64,000 bases of DNA from Roseovarius bejariae (GTDB lineage Bacteria > Pseudomonadota > Alphaproteobacteria > Rhodobacterales > Rhodobacteraceae). A program made the position numbers and the translations under genes. A model generated the notes under the pieces. It saw nothing but the letters and a program-made list of their open reading frames with translations. It did no database searches and was not told where the DNA came from. Where the stretch lies: the NCBI RefSeq assembly GCF_009669325.1, contig NZ_SZWE01000001.1, positions 1,803,501 to 1,867,500 of the forward strand, in the 5' to 3' direction. This document shows, piece after piece, positions 33,518 to 43,527 of this stretch; position 1 is the stretch's first letter, and every line of letters begins with the position of its first letter.

Positions 33518-36397
33518 ATGAACAACAAGTCACCAGAACGTCAGATATCGAATAGCCCACTATTTGATCGCACTTGGTATCTAGCAACCTATCAGGATGT
33601 GGAGCTTTCAGGGATCGATCCGGTACGCCATTACCTTCACTATGGTGCGAAACTAGGTCGGGATCCGGGGCCCTATTTCAGCACTACATTTTATCTCAAA
33701 ATGAACCCCGACGTGGCGCAAGCTGGAGTCAATCCACTACTGCATTACGAGCGTTCAGGCCGGCTCGAGCGGCGCCGATATCATCCGTCTCAAGATTTAG
33801 AGGTAATATCTGACAAGCCTCTGACAAAAAAGCGCCCAGAAGTTGATGTGGTTATCCCTGTTTACAACGCCCTCTCTGATGTACAGTCCTGCCTCGCTTC
33901 GCTGACTTGCGCAGAGACACGTTTTCAATTGCGGGTGCAGGTGGTCAATGACGGCTCTGACGCCACCACCACTGCTTGGTTACGCCGTGCGGTGAACCTG
34001 CTGGCGGGTCCACACATATCATTTGAACTGCACGAGCACGAAAGCAACTGTGGTTATACAGTGGCGGTTAATACAGGATTACGCGCATCAAGGGCTGATT
34101 ACGTTGTTACACTCAACAGTGATACCATTGTCACCTCCGGTTGGCTTGACGGATTGGTACGCTGCCTTGAAAGCGCGCCCGATATTGGAATCGTCGGACC
34201 ACTATCGAACGCCGCCACTTGGCAGAATGTGCCAGAGCTTTATGATGAGACTGGTAGGCATGCGATCAATATCCTACCCAAAGGCACGACACCTGAGCAA
34301 ATTGCGCAGTTGGTGCGCAGAGTTAGTATAAAGTGCTACCCACGAACGACTTTCGTCAACGGTTTTTGCTTTTTGATCGCCCGGACAGTGTTAGATGCAG
34401 TGGGCTACATGGACGAGGAAGCCTTCCCGACGGGTTACGGAGAAGAAAACGATTTCTGCATCCGAGCAATGGATGCGAAATTCGAGCTTGCCTATGCCGA
34501 CGATGTTTACGTGTATCACGCCAAATCCAAAAGTTTCGGCTCAGAACGACGCGTCGCGCTTTCCAAAGCTGGCGGTGAGGCACTGCGCCGCAAGCATGGC
34601 ACGAATAAGATCGCTGACCTAGTCGACAGGGTAAATCAAACTGAAAAGATGGACGCAGTGCGTGATCGATTACGGTCGGCAATGAAAGACACCGCTAACT
34701 CCGTTGGCGCGATCGTCACACCTGAGGAAATGCAGCTGCTACCACCAGCAATCCATGCACCTAAAGGCTACGTGGTGACACCCAGTATTGGAGGACCGAT
34801 GCTTAAATTGCCCTTCCATAACGAGTCTGGGCGAGTGCCAGAGCTTGATTTGGGTATCCACCTGCATCTGCACTATGTTGATCTGGCCGAGGAATTCACG
34901 AACTATTTGCGCCACGTACCGGTTCCATTTCACCTCTATGTCTCGGTACCCCTTGACAGCGACGTGAAGGAAATCGAGGAACTATTTACCAAAGTGCTGC
35001 CGAAGGCAAAAATTCGAATTGAAGCGTTTGAGAACCGCGGTCGCGATATCGGACCGTTCCTTGCTGGATTCGGCTCGATAATCTCGAAACACGACTATAT
35101 CTGCCACATCCATTCCAAGCGAAGCCCACACAATTTTGCCAAGAACGATTGGCGGTTACAACTAATGACCAACCTCATGGGCTCACCGTCCGTAGTTGGG
35201 GAGGTCTTGAGGCTTTTTGACCAGAATCCCGACTTGGGGATCGTTTTCCCGGAATATCATTGGTCTCTGGCCAATCAAATATCGTGGGGATCCAACTATG
35301 CAATTTGCACCGAACTGGCGCACCTTCTCGAGATCGAAATTAGCCCTGTGGTGATGGCACCGTTTCCTGCCGGCTCAATGTTCTGGGCTCGTCGGGCTGC
35401 CCTTGCACCTCTCTTTGACCTCGGTTTGTCATTCGAAGACTTTCCTAGTGAAGGCAATCAAGTCGACGGAACACTAGCTCACGCAATTGAACGATTGTTA
35501 GGTAATATCGTTGCAGCGACCGGTTACAAACTGCAACAATTGTCCACCGCAAAACCATACGATTTGCAGAGCTATTACACGGTTGCTTGGCCTTATCCGG
35601 CGAAGCCAGCCAACGAGCTGAGTAAAGTCGCAGAAACCTATCGAACCGAAAGAAAAAAAGTCCCGGCAAAGGTGGGGCTTCTATGCGCCAATGCTGGTGG
35701 GTATGATGCTACAGTAATGCATGAATATCTAGACCCGGCGATTGATTATCATTTGGTGACGGATTTTCCAGCTCCCAATTGTGGTTTTTGGATTCAACAT
35801 GACATGGCCAAAATTGGCAACCCGACCGGGCGGGCACGTGCTGTAAAGACTGATCCATTACCCTATATCGGAAGCTACGATATTGGTGTTTGGATTGATG
35901 CCAATGTTATGATTCGTGGCACATTGGAACAGTATTTCAAGATAGTTGAAGCAAATCCCGACGTTCCGATATTTGGTATTCCGCACCCTCAAAGAAACTG
36001 CATCTATGATGAGGCACAGGCCGTGATCGAGCACAAAAAGGCAGACTCTGATAAGGTTCGTGCGCAGATGGCAGTCTATCAAGCGGACGGGTATCCCAAG
36101 CGGCATGGGCTAATCGAAACTAATCTCCTAGTTTATAATCTAAAGCATCCTCGCATAGCGGAGATTCTAACAGCTTGGCGCGCCGAGGTAAACGAACGCA
36201 CCCACCGCGATCAGTTGAGTCTGAATTATGTCTTGTGGAAGCTTGGTTTGCAGTGGATGCCGTTGATGGGCGAAGGGCGCTGCCTGCGCACGAACAATGA
36301 TTTCGCCTATATCGGACATGGTCGCAACGCAGGGTATTCAACTCCGATACTGCCACCTCACACCGTAAAACCCCGTAATCCGACCAAGGCAGCATAA
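33518..36397 (+). CDS. Three-domain glycosyltransferase: GT2, RgpF-like and DUF616-like modules
   Basis: 959 residues. Residues 15-95 hold two units of the pattern W/FYLxxYxDV…HYLxYG (FDRTWYLATYQDV and STTFYLKMNPDV) common at the N terminus of polysaccharide enzymes. A GT2 domain runs from about 108 (VDVVIPVYNAL) to 340, with VTLNSDT and the GYGEENDF motif. An RgpF-type rhamnan-synthesis domain spans about 440-700 (LHLHYVDLAEEF, ENRGRDIGPFLAGF, HIHSKRSPH). A DUF616-like glycosyltransferase module closes the protein from about 718 (YDIGVWIDANVMI, HPQRNCIYDEA, GLIETNLLVYN). This combination suggests stepwise assembly of a rhamnan-like oligosaccharide on one polypeptide. Domain names are from motif memory; the architecture itself is clear. 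Confidence 0.8.
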   Translation: MNNKSPERQISNSPLFDRTWYLATYQDVELSGIDPVRHYLHYGAKLGRDPGPYFSTTFYLKMNPDVAQAGVNPLLHYERSGRLERRRYHPSQDLEVISDKPLTKKRPEVDVVIPVYNALSDVQSCLASLTCAETRFQLRVQVVNDGSDATTTAWLRRAVNLLAGPHISFELHEHESNCGYTVAVNTGLRASRADYVVTLNSDTIVTSGWLDGLVRCLESAPDIGIVGPLSNAATWQNVPELYDETGRHAINILPKGTTPEQIAQLVRRVSIKCYPRTTFVNGFCFLIARTVLDAVGYMDEEAFPTGYGEENDFCIRAMDAKFELAYADDVYVYHAKSKSFGSERRVALSKAGGEALRRKHGTNKIADLVDRVNQTEKMDAVRDRLRSAMKDTANSVGAIVTPEEMQLLPPAIHAPKGYVVTPSIGGPMLKLPFHNESGRVPELDLGIHLHLHYVDLAEEFTNYLRHVPVPFHLYVSVPLDSDVKEIEELFTKVLPKAKIRIEAFENRGRDIGPFLAGFGSIISKHDYICHIHSKRSPHNFAKNDWRLQLMTNLMGSPSVVGEVLRLFDQNPDLGIVFPEYHWSLANQISWGSNYAICTELAHLLEIEISPVVMAPFPAGSMFWARRAALAPLFDLGLSFEDFPSEGNQVDGTLAHAIERLLGNIVAATGYKLQQLSTAKPYDLQSYYTVAWPYPAKPANELSKVAETYRTERKKVPAKVGLLCANAGGYDATVMHEYLDPAIDYHLVTDFPAPNCGFWIQHDMAKIGNPTGRARAVKTDPLPYIGSYDIGVWIDANVMIRGTLEQYFKIVEANPDVPIFGIPHPQRNCIYDEAQAVIEHKKADSDKVRAQMAVYQADGYPKRHGLIETNLLVYNLKHPRIAEILTAWRAEVNERTHRDQLSLNYVLWKLGLQWMPLMGEGRCLRTNNDFAYIGHGRNAGYSTPILPPHTVKPRNPTKAA

Positions 36398-36399
36398 AT

Positions 36400-37587
36400 A
36401 TGGCACACCGCGAAGGACTAATGGACCTCGTTACTACAACGACAGGTGATATTGAGGCCAACTTCCGAGCTATTGAAGAGGGGCGGAAACGAGTGATCAA
36501 GCAGCCTCAGGTGATCACTTGGTTTCTACCAATTGTAACCCATGCGCTAAAGGGAGGTGTTCGAACCGTATTCGCCTTTTCTGAATATATGTCAGTCAAA
36601 TATGGCACGTTAAACGTCTTTGTGGTCTATGCTTATAACGGAGTTGATTTCGATTCTGCGTCACTTTCAAATTCATTGCGCGATCATTTCCCAAATCTCA
36701 AATTCGTGATACGCAAGTTTCTACATGGAAAGGACCGTGTCGAAGACCTTCCACATTCCGATATCTCGGTTTGTACGCTGTGGACCACAGCGTATATCAT
36801 GCTACGCTACAATCAAACCGCTCGGAAATTTTATTTCATGCAGGATTTTGAACCGATGTTCTATGCTGGTGGCGATCTGTACATGATGATCGAACAGACT
36901 TACCGGCTGGGATATTCCTGCATTGCCAATACCCCTGGTGTCGGCAACAAATATCGCGCCTATAGTTCTGACGTAGTCAGTTTTCTGCCAGGCATCGACG
37001 GCAGTGTGTTTTATGCTGATCCCGAGAAGAGTGATCGGATCAACGCTGACGGGATGTGGCAGATTGTGTTCTACGGACGGCCCGGAAATGCTCGGAACGG
37101 TTTTTTTCTTGGAGCAGAAACCCTTAAGTCGGTTAAGGACCGGCTTGGTAACAAAGTACGTATCATCTCCGTAGGCGCGGACTGGGCTCCGGCAGAATTC
37201 GGGCTTGAGGGGGTTGTCGAAAATCTAGGCTTGCTCAAGCGTATTGAGGAGGTAGCCGATCTTTATCGCAAATCAGATCTAGGGCTGGTGTTTATGGCCA
37301 CACCGCACCCGTCATACCAACCATTGGAATATATGGCCTGCGGCTGTGTCGTGGCCACCAATCGCAACGAATCTAACAACTGGCTCTTAAATGCCAATAA
37401 TTCGCTACTGCTAGATCCAATCCCAAGTGTTGCAGCAGACTGCATAGTTAGACTACTGCAATCACCCGATAAGCGCCGCCGCCTAATCGAAAATGGTATC
37501 GAAACCGTCAAGGAGCTTAATTGGAGTACCGCTTTCGAAGTGATTGAGACGCGGATGATTTGGAGTGCTCCCTTGGCCGACTCATAA
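36400..37587 (+). CDS. WsaF-family glycosyltransferase (rhamnosyltransferase-like)
   Basis: 395 residues, GT-B fold. The motifs FYFMQDFEPMFYAGGDLYMM (about residue 145), WQIVFYGRPGNARNGF and ATPHPSYQPLEYMACGCVVATN parallel the C-terminal half of the protein at 22462-24864, so the locus holds two WsaF-type enzymes. The first ATG is 36400; ATG 36421 seven codons on, with AAGGA close by, is an alternative start. It follows the three-domain glycosyltransferase after only two bases. WsaF-type enzymes use dTDP-rhamnose, which fits the nearby rml operon. Confidence 0.82.
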   Translation: MAHREGLMDLVTTTTGDIEANFRAIEEGRKRVIKQPQVITWFLPIVTHALKGGVRTVFAFSEYMSVKYGTLNVFVVYAYNGVDFDSASLSNSLRDHFPNLKFVIRKFLHGKDRVEDLPHSDISVCTLWTTAYIMLRYNQTARKFYFMQDFEPMFYAGGDLYMMIEQTYRLGYSCIANTPGVGNKYRAYSSDVVSFLPGIDGSVFYADPEKSDRINADGMWQIVFYGRPGNARNGFFLGAETLKSVKDRLGNKVRIISVGADWAPAEFGLEGVVENLGLLKRIEEVADLYRKSDLGLVFMATPHPSYQPLEYMACGCVVATNRNESNNWLLNANNSLLLDPIPSVAADCIVRLLQSPDKRRRLIENGIETVKELNWSTAFEVIETRMIWSAPLADS

Positions 37588-37646
37588 GCGCTTTGGAAAA
37601 TACATCGTGCCAAACAAACCTAAGAAATGCGACAAGACATAAGCTT

Positions 37647-39542
37647 ATGACTGCTACCCCTAATACAAAAAAAAATAGCCCCGTGAACGCTAAGACAAAG
37701 TCCCGTACCAAAACAAAAGAACATCCTCAAACAAAGCGCACCGCCTTGGTGGTTTTAGGGATGCATCGTTCTGGTACTTCGGCATTGGCCGGCACCTTGG
37801 GGATACTGGGCGCTGACCTTCCCAAAACCCCAATACCAGCCAGTGGCTCGAACGAGAAAGGCTATTTCGAGTCCCATGTAATCAACGACTTTCACGAAGA
37901 CCTTTTACATTCGGCCGCATCATGCTGGCAAGACTGGTTGGAAATGCCTCAAGGATGGTTTGAAAGTCCGCGAACCGACGAATTCCGTAAGCGAGCTGCT
38001 AGACTTGTCGAAGAAGAATTCGGTGAATCTTCTCTTTTTGTATTGAAAGATCCCCGATCGTGCCGTTTCGTTCAATTCTGGGAAGATGTACTGCTTGGAG
38101 AGGGCATAGAACCACACTACGTTCTGATAAACCGGAATCCACTTGAAGTTGCGGCTTCGCTTTTGAGGCGCGACTCGATTGACCAAAATTTGGGGCTACT
38201 AATTTGGTTACGGCATGTCCTCGATTCCGAGGCGATGAGCCGGGGACGCAAACGCGTTTTCGTGAACTACACCGGGCTGATCCGGAACTGGGCAAAGGTT
38301 GTTGAAACCATCCAGACAAATATTTCCTTGCGATTTCCCCGTATGTCTCTCGGCGTGGCCAATGAAGTTGAGAATTTTTTATCAGCCAAACTACAGCACC
38401 ATCAGGAAAGCACGGATGAAATCTTACAAAATCCTCTTATAACTAGCTGGGTTAAAGATACTTACGAAATAATGGAGCGCTGGGTTAAATTAGGCGAAGA
38501 TAGCGCAGATTTTACTTCACTTGATGCCATTCGTGAATCTTTGGGGTCAACTGCTCCGGCCTTTGCGCGACTTGTCCAAGCTGGTTCTGAGAGCGCCAGA
38601 CAAACAAGAGAGCTTTCTGATGAAAAAAATAAAATTTCAACTCAACTAGCTGATGCCAATACTAGTATCGCAGCATTGACAGAGAAGCTTGAGCAAGCGC
38701 AAAATGAGAATGATAAGGTAGAAGCCAAATATATAGAAGCGCATGATGTGCAATCGGAGATGGCTCAACAGTTGGCTGTCCGTCAACAAGAATTGGAATC
38801 TCGAAGCGACGAACTGAATTCCATAAAAGCAACTGTTAAAGATCTCCAAAAAAAGCTCACCGAAAGTGACGATGCTTTGCAGCAGAGTCGTCTTGAGGTT
38901 GAGGAAAGGGCCCGTGCATTGCAGGAGCTGAAAGAAGCTCGCTCTGCCATTCACGCTGCCCGGGACAAGGAGCTGCAGACTCGCAATGCCGAACTGACTT
39001 CTGCGGAGGCACGCGTTGAGCACCTTCAGCATAAGCTGGCAGAGATAAATAGCGCCTTACAGCAGCGTCGTCATGAGGCAGAAGAAAGCGCCCGTGCATT
39101 GCAGGAACTGAGAGAGGCTCGCTCTGCCGATCAGGCTGCTCACGAGTCTTTGATGACCACATTGCAAGATGAGTTAAAGCAAGCTCAAAACTCATATGAG
39201 AAGGCGGAGGCAGCGAGGGTTTCAGAGGAGAAGATTCACGGGAAGCAAACTGCAAAGCTTAGTGACAAAGTCACTAACCTAGAGTCACAACTGCAAACGA
39301 AGACACACGAGTTGGCCGAGATAACCCGAATGCTGTCGGGAGCAGAAGAGAAGTTGAAGATAGTGTTTGATGAGCAATTACAGGAGCGCAATCGTGTAGA
39401 AGAAATGGAGGCGGCACTCGACGAGGCACATGATCGAGCCGCGCGGGCAGAGCATAGTGTTATGGAGCTGACGGGTAGTACTTCTTGGAAATTGACGGCC
39501 CCCGTACGAACAGTCGCCATTCTCTTGAAGCGTATAACCTGA
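37647..39542 (+). CDS. Sulfotransferase fused to a long coiled-coil tail
   Basis: 631 residues. The sulfotransferase domain covers about 35-300, with the phosphosulfate loop VVLGMHRSGTSALAGTLGIL, FVLKDPRSCRFVQFW and YVLINRNPLEVAASLLRRD. Residues about 305-605 are heptad-rich coiled coil. Within it, residues 382-441 and 442-501 are an imperfect tandem duplication of exactly 60 residues (180 bases). The C terminus ends in STSWKLTAPVRTVAILLKR, a tail often found on glycosyltransferases and methyltransferases of large exopolysaccharide complexes. The ATG at 37647 begins just after the previous gene; a frame back to 37560 would overlap it. The coil may act as a ruler or a docking arm that fixes where sulfate is added, which is speculation. 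Confidence 0.78.
   Translation: MTATPNTKKNSPVNAKTKSRTKTKEHPQTKRTALVVLGMHRSGTSALAGTLGILGADLPKTPIPASGSNEKGYFESHVINDFHEDLLHSAASCWQDWLEMPQGWFESPRTDEFRKRAARLVEEEFGESSLFVLKDPRSCRFVQFWEDVLLGEGIEPHYVLINRNPLEVAASLLRRDSIDQNLGLLIWLRHVLDSEAMSRGRKRVFVNYTGLIRNWAKVVETIQTNISLRFPRMSLGVANEVENFLSAKLQHHQESTDEILQNPLITSWVKDTYEIMERWVKLGEDSADFTSLDAIRESLGSTAPAFARLVQAGSESARQTRELSDEKNKISTQLADANTSIAALTEKLEQAQNENDKVEAKYIEAHDVQSEMAQQLAVRQQELESRSDELNSIKATVKDLQKKLTESDDALQQSRLEVEERARALQELKEARSAIHAARDKELQTRNAELTSAEARVEHLQHKLAEINSALQQRRHEAEESARALQELREARSADQAAHESLMTTLQDELKQAQNSYEKAEAARVSEEKIHGKQTAKLSDKVTNLESQLQTKTHELAEITRMLSGAEEKLKIVFDEQLQERNRVEEMEAALDEAHDRAARAEHSVMELTGSTSWKLTAPVRTVAILLKRIT
38790..39149 (+). repeat. Tandem 180-bp duplication inside the coiled-coil gene
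   Basis: The two halves (38790-38969 and 38970-39149) align with a constant 180-base offset. For example the segment starting AGCAGAGTCGTCTTGAGG at 38881 matches AGCAGCGTCGTCATGAGG at 39061, and CCCGTGCATTGCAGGA is identical in both. Reading frame is kept, so the coil grew by 60 residues. Confidence 0.85.
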
Positions 39543-40145
39543 TCCCACTTTTTGTCGCGACTTCACGGAAAGTGCACACCGCTTCGGCATCAGATCAAAG
39601 GCGTCATGCGTGGCGCCGCATTTACCGAACACCTCACAACCGCTACCGACACCCGAGCTGCGCCAGCCGGCGTATCACCCAAAGGGCTCCGGTTCCGGCT
39701 GGATGATAGTTCAGTGGCAGGCCATCGGAGACGTTGATTGAAGGATAGACGGTCAAGGGTGCGGCTCGGCACCATGATCTGATTCCGAGCACGTCATCGG
39801 TTTGGCGTCGCATGGCACGGCACTATGACACATCCTGACCCTGGGGGTGAATATATGCGTGGCGACCAGTCCCGTCGATTTTAGCACCCTTCAAAATAGC
39901 ATTCTCCAAACACAAAACACATCTGAATCTGATCGGCGCGCGCGCTTCACAGACATACTCTACGCAATCAACAACATCTACTCGTCTTACGAAAGCTGGA
40001 ACTACTTCAAAGCCGCCGGATATATCCCAGGATATAAAGGTAGGAAGCTTTAGGTCTACTAATGTGCCAATCTTAAATCTATGAATCACCGAGTCATTTC
40101 CAATATTAGACGAAAAAACGGTCAGCTATTGACCGTCCATGCAAC
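39543..40145. other. Gap at the right edge of the A+T-rich segment; no convincing gene
   Basis: About 600 bases between the coiled-coil sulfotransferase and the rml operon. A small frame at 39847-40053 (68 residues, GTG start, containing RARFTDILYAINNIYSSYESW) might be a short gene or the remnant of one; I do not recognise it. Another frame at 39552-39737 is basic and low in hydrophobic residues. The region may mark an old insertion boundary. The rml terminator lies at its end. Confidence 0.5.
40113..40136 (-). terminator. Rho-independent terminator of the rml operon
   Basis: On the minus strand ACGGTCA-ATAGC-TGACCGT is followed by TTTTTT. Seven-base perfect stem, five-base loop and a T6 run (including the stem-closing base), ten bases after the rmlA stop. 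Confidence 0.88.
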
Positions 40146-41021
40146 TCAGCCCTGCAACAGACTCTCAAGATACCGGCCATAGTCATTCTTGGCAAAAACC
40201 TTCGCGCGTTCTTCTAGCGCGTCACGGCTGATCCAGCCTTCCTGAAATGCAATCTCATCCGGGCTTCCTGATTGTTGGCCCTGACGCTTCTCAAGCGTAC
40301 GAACGAAATTACCCGCATCGAGCAGCGAACCATGTGTGCCGGTGTCCAGCCAGGCATAGCCGCGGCCCATGCGCTGCACCTCCAACAGCCCATCCTCCAG
40401 GTACATCTCCAGCAAGGTGGTGATCTCAAGCTCGCCGCGCTGTGACGGCGTTACTTTCTTTGCCCGATCTGGCGCAGTTCCATCGAGGAAATAAAGCCCT
40501 GTCACCGCATAGTTCGAGGGCGGCACCTCGGGCTTCTCGATAATCTCCGAGGCACGCCCGTCTGCATCGAAGGCCACCACACCATAGCGTTCCGGGTCGG
40601 AGACCCGATACCCAAAGACCGTACCGCCGGTTTGCTTGAGACTGGCGGTGCGCAGCACTTCAGAAAGCCCATGCCCGTAAAAGATGTTGTCACCCAGGAC
40701 CAACGCAGAAGGGGCCCCGGCCAGGAAATCTTCGGCCAACAAGTAGGCCTGCGCCAGACCGTCCGGGCTGGGCTGAACGATATAGCTTAATTCGAGCCCC
40801 CATTGATGACCGTCACCAAGGATACGCTTGAACTGATCCTGATCCTGCGGCGTGGTGATGATCGCAATCTCGCGAATCCCGGCGAGCATCAGGACCGACA
40901 GCGGATAATAGATCATCGGCTTGTCATAGATCGGCAAAAGCTGTTTCGACACACCCATCGTTATCGGATACAGCCGTGTGCCCGATCCACCAGCCAGAAT
41001 GATACCTTTTCTGTTACTCAT
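40146..41021 (-). CDS. rmlA: Glucose-1-phosphate thymidylyltransferase
   Basis: 291 residues, normal length. The signature [30 protein letters not shown] covers residues 5-34, and [24 protein letters not shown] and ITTLLEMYL follow in the family order. RmlA makes dTDP-glucose, the first step to dTDP-L-rhamnose. It is the last gene of the minus-strand operon rmlC-rmlB-rmlD-rmlA and overlaps rmlD by four bases. Confidence 0.97.
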   Translation of the reverse strand: MSNRKGIILAGGSGTRLYPITMGVSKQLLPIYDKPMIYYPLSVLMLAGIREIAIITTPQDQDQFKRILGDGHQWGLELSYIVQPSPDGLAQAYLLAEDFLAGAPSALVLGDNIFYGHGLSEVLRTASLKQTGGTVFGYRVSDPERYGVVAFDADGRASEIIEKPEVPPSNYAVTGLYFLDGTAPDRAKKVTPSQRGELEITTLLEMYLEDGLLEVQRMGRGYAWLDTGTHGSLLDAGNFVRTLEKRQGQQSGSPDEIAFQEGWISRDALEERAKVFAKNDYGRYLESLLQG

Positions 41022-41881
41022 GTACTCAGTGCTCCCAGATCACGTAAAATATCCTTCAACCCGGCCCGCCAATCCGGACGCGGGAGGCCAAAGGTGGCTT
41101 CCGTCTGACTATTGTCCAAGCGGCTGTTCAAAGGCCGTTTTGCCGGGGTCGGGTAATCGGACGAAGGGATATCGGTTACGGCGCAATCGGTATCTGACAA
41201 ACGGAAAATCTCCCGTGCGAAATCGGCCCAGCTGACATCCGGTCCACCCGACAGGTGGTAGATCCCGCTTTTGTCCGGGTTTGCCGCCAACTGACCAGCG
41301 GCGGCAAGGCATGTGTCGGCGATATCCGCCGCGCATGTCGGTCCGCCCACTTGATCGGCCACGATGGTCAGGGCGTCACGCTCTGCGCCAAGCCGCAACA
41401 TGGTTTTAACAAAGTTACCACCATGTGATGACACCACCCAAGAGGTGCGAAAGATCGCATACCGGCCACCAGCTGCGCGCACCTCTTCCTCACCCTTGAG
41501 CTTGCTTCGTCCATAAGCGCCCAAGGGGCTGGTGGGATGATCGGGCACAAAGGGTGTTTGCCCGGACCCGTCAAAAACGTAATCGGTCGAAATATGCACG
41601 AATGGCAGGTCTCGCTCGGCACACGCACGGGCGATCGCCCCCGGCGTGGTGCCATTGACCACGCGTGCGATGTCCTCCTCTTCTTCCGCCTTGTCGACGG
41701 CTGTGTAGGCCACGGCATTGATCACGGCATCCGCGTCGGTTTCGCGCACCAAACGCACACAAGATTCCGGGTCCGCAAAATCGGCCTCGTCACGGCCGCA
41801 AACATCCAGCGTGATATCGCCCGCCCTGCGTGCAAGCTCTTGCGCCACCTGCCCGGTTTTTCCGAACACCAAAACTTTCAT
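41018..41881 (-). CDS. rmlD: dTDP-4-dehydrorhamnose reductase
   Basis: 287 residues. NAD(P)-binding glycine motif [15 protein letters not shown] at the N terminus; SDR-type catalytic segment ISTDYVFDG … [14 protein letters not shown] with the tyrosine and lysine in place. RmlD carries out the last step, giving dTDP-L-rhamnose. Four-base overlaps with rmlB upstream and rmlA downstream show tight coupling. Confidence 0.96.
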   Translation of the reverse strand: MKVLVFGKTGQVAQELARRAGDITLDVCGRDEADFADPESCVRLVRETDADAVINAVAYTAVDKAEEEEDIARVVNGTTPGAIARACAERDLPFVHISTDYVFDGSGQTPFVPDHPTSPLGAYGRSKLKGEEEVRAAGGRYAIFRTSWVVSSHGGNFVKTMLRLGAERDALTIVADQVGGPTCAADIADTCLAAAGQLAANPDKSGIYHLSGGPDVSWADFAREIFRLSDTDCAVTDIPSSDYPTPAKRPLNSRLDNSQTEATFGLPRPDWRAGLKDILRDLGALST

Positions 41882-42957
41882 GCTGTCCCCGCCTTCACGG
41901 CCTTGTCGGCGTCGGCCCCGATACGTTCCCCGACCCCGTCACGGTCTTGCAGGGCCCGCCACCAGGTTTCGTTCTCAAGATACCAGCGCACCGTCTTGCG
42001 CAAACCCTGTTCCACCGTGACCGAAGGACGCCAGCCAAGTTCAGACGCGATACGAGTGGGATCAATGGCATAGCGGGCATCATGGCCGGGCCGGTCGGCG
42101 ACAAACTCGATTTGTGTTTCGTATTTCTCGCCATCGGCGCGCGGGCGCATATCGTCCAGAATGGCACAAAGCATCTTGACCAGTTCGAGGTTGGTCAGTT
42201 CGTTTTCGCCACCGATATTATAGGAGCGCCCCAATTCACCCTTCTGCAACACGGTCAGAAGAGCATCGGCGTGATCTTCCACGTAAAGCCAATCACGAAT
42301 GTTATCTCCCCGCCCGTAAATTGGGAGGGGCTTGCCCGAGAGGGCATTCAGGATCGTCACCGGCACCAGCTTCTCGGGGAAATGGAAAGGGCCATAGTTG
42401 TTGGAACAATTGGTCATTACAACCGGCAGACCGTAGGTTTCAAACCACGCCCGCACCAGATGATCGCTGGCCGCCTTTGAGGCAGAATAGGGACTGCGTG
42501 GGTCATAGGGCGTGTCTTCGGTGAACTGCACCGAGGGGTCCGCGGGAAGCGATCCGAACACCTCGTCGGTCGAGATATGATGGAACCGGAAATGCGCTGG
42601 CTTGCCCTGCGCGACCCAGAATTTCCGCGCCGCTTCAAGCATATTGTATGTGCCCGTGATATTGGTCTCGATGAAATCGCCCGGCCCGTCGATCGACCTG
42701 TCGACATGGCTCTCGGCGGCAAGATGCATCACCGCATCGGGGGTGTGTTCGGCAAACACCCGGTCTATCTCGGCCCGGTTGCGGATATTGACCTGCTCAA
42801 ACACATATCCCGGTGTGTTCGAGACGCTTTCGACATTGGCCAAACAGCCCGCATAGGTCAGCGCATCAAGGTTGATGACTTGATGACCGTCATGAATGGC
42901 CTGCCGCACTACAGCTGAGCCAATGAACCCCGCACCACCGGTTACCAGAAGCTTCAT
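41878..42957 (-). CDS. rmlB: dTDP-glucose 4,6-dehydratase
   Basis: 359 residues. NAD-binding start [20 protein letters not shown], the [15 protein letters not shown] segment, [11 protein letters not shown] and the catalytic [15 protein letters not shown] are diagnostic for RmlB. It oxidises and dehydrates dTDP-glucose. It follows rmlC by three bases. Confidence 0.97.
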   Translation of the reverse strand: MKLLVTGGAGFIGSAVVRQAIHDGHQVINLDALTYAGCLANVESVSNTPGYVFEQVNIRNRAEIDRVFAEHTPDAVMHLAAESHVDRSIDGPGDFIETNITGTYNMLEAARKFWVAQGKPAHFRFHHISTDEVFGSLPADPSVQFTEDTPYDPRSPYSASKAASDHLVRAWFETYGLPVVMTNCSNNYGPFHFPEKLVPVTILNALSGKPLPIYGRGDNIRDWLYVEDHADALLTVLQKGELGRSYNIGGENELTNLELVKMLCAILDDMRPRADGEKYETQIEFVADRPGHDARYAIDPTRIASELGWRPSVTVEQGLRKTVRWYLENETWWRALQDRDGVGERIGADADKAVKAGTA

Positions 42958-42960
42958 GGC

Positions 42961-43527
42961 CTATCCTTCCCAAACAAAGGGGCTGTCGAAATCCTTGAAA
43001 AACGGTGCCTTTGCATCTTTATCGCTAAGTGCTGCACTGTCCACATCGAAGCCCCAGTCAATTCCGATCTGCGGGCAATCGAACCGAACCGCGCCGTCGC
43101 ACTCGGGCGCGTAATAGTCCGAACATTTATAAACGATCTCCGTATCGGGCGCACGGGTAACAAATCCGTGCAAGAACCCCTTGGGCACCAGCAATTGCCG
43201 ACCGTTCTCAAAGCTCAGCTCGTAACCCACCCATTTCCCATAGGTGGGCGATCCCTTGCGGATATCCACCGCCACATCGAACAACGCACCACGCCCACAA
43301 CGCACCAACTTGTCCTGAGCATGTGGGGGCGCCTGAAAATGCAAGCCTCGCACGGTACCGGGCTGTACCGACAAAGAGTGATTGTCCTGAACAAAATCGA
43401 TCGTCACCCCATGCTCGGCCATGCGTGATCGGTTGTAACTTTCCGAGAAAAACCCGCGCGAGTCACCAAACCGGCGGGGCGTGATCAATAAAACCCCCGG
43501 TAAAGTTGTTTTTTCAACCTGCAACAT
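42961..43527 (-). CDS. rmlC: dTDP-4-dehydrorhamnose 3,5-epimerase
   Basis: 188 residues of a cupin-fold epimerase. GDSRGFFSESYN, DNHSLSVQPGTVRGLHFQ, KLVRCGRGALFDVAVDIRKG and PKGFLHGFVT carry the expected histidine and aspartate residues. The ATG at 43527 is preferred because GGAG stands nine bases upstream; an ATG at 43548 adds seven residues without a Shine-Dalgarno. First gene of the rml operon, divergent from the DUF2793 gene; the 190-base gap must carry both promoters. Confidence 0.95.
   Translation of the reverse strand: MLQVEKTTLPGVLLITPRRFGDSRGFFSESYNRSRMAEHGVTIDFVQDNHSLSVQPGTVRGLHFQAPPHAQDKLVRCGRGALFDVAVDIRKGSPTYGKWVGYELSFENGRQLLVPKGFLHGFVTRAPDTEIVYKCSDYYAPECDGAVRFDCPQIGIDWGFDVDSAALSDKDAKAPFFKDFDSPFVWEG

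Noticed and set aside
39552..40053. Two small frames (39552-39737 and 39847-40053) before the rml terminator
   Set aside because: No Shine-Dalgarno at usable distance and no family recognised; mentioned in the gap entry only.
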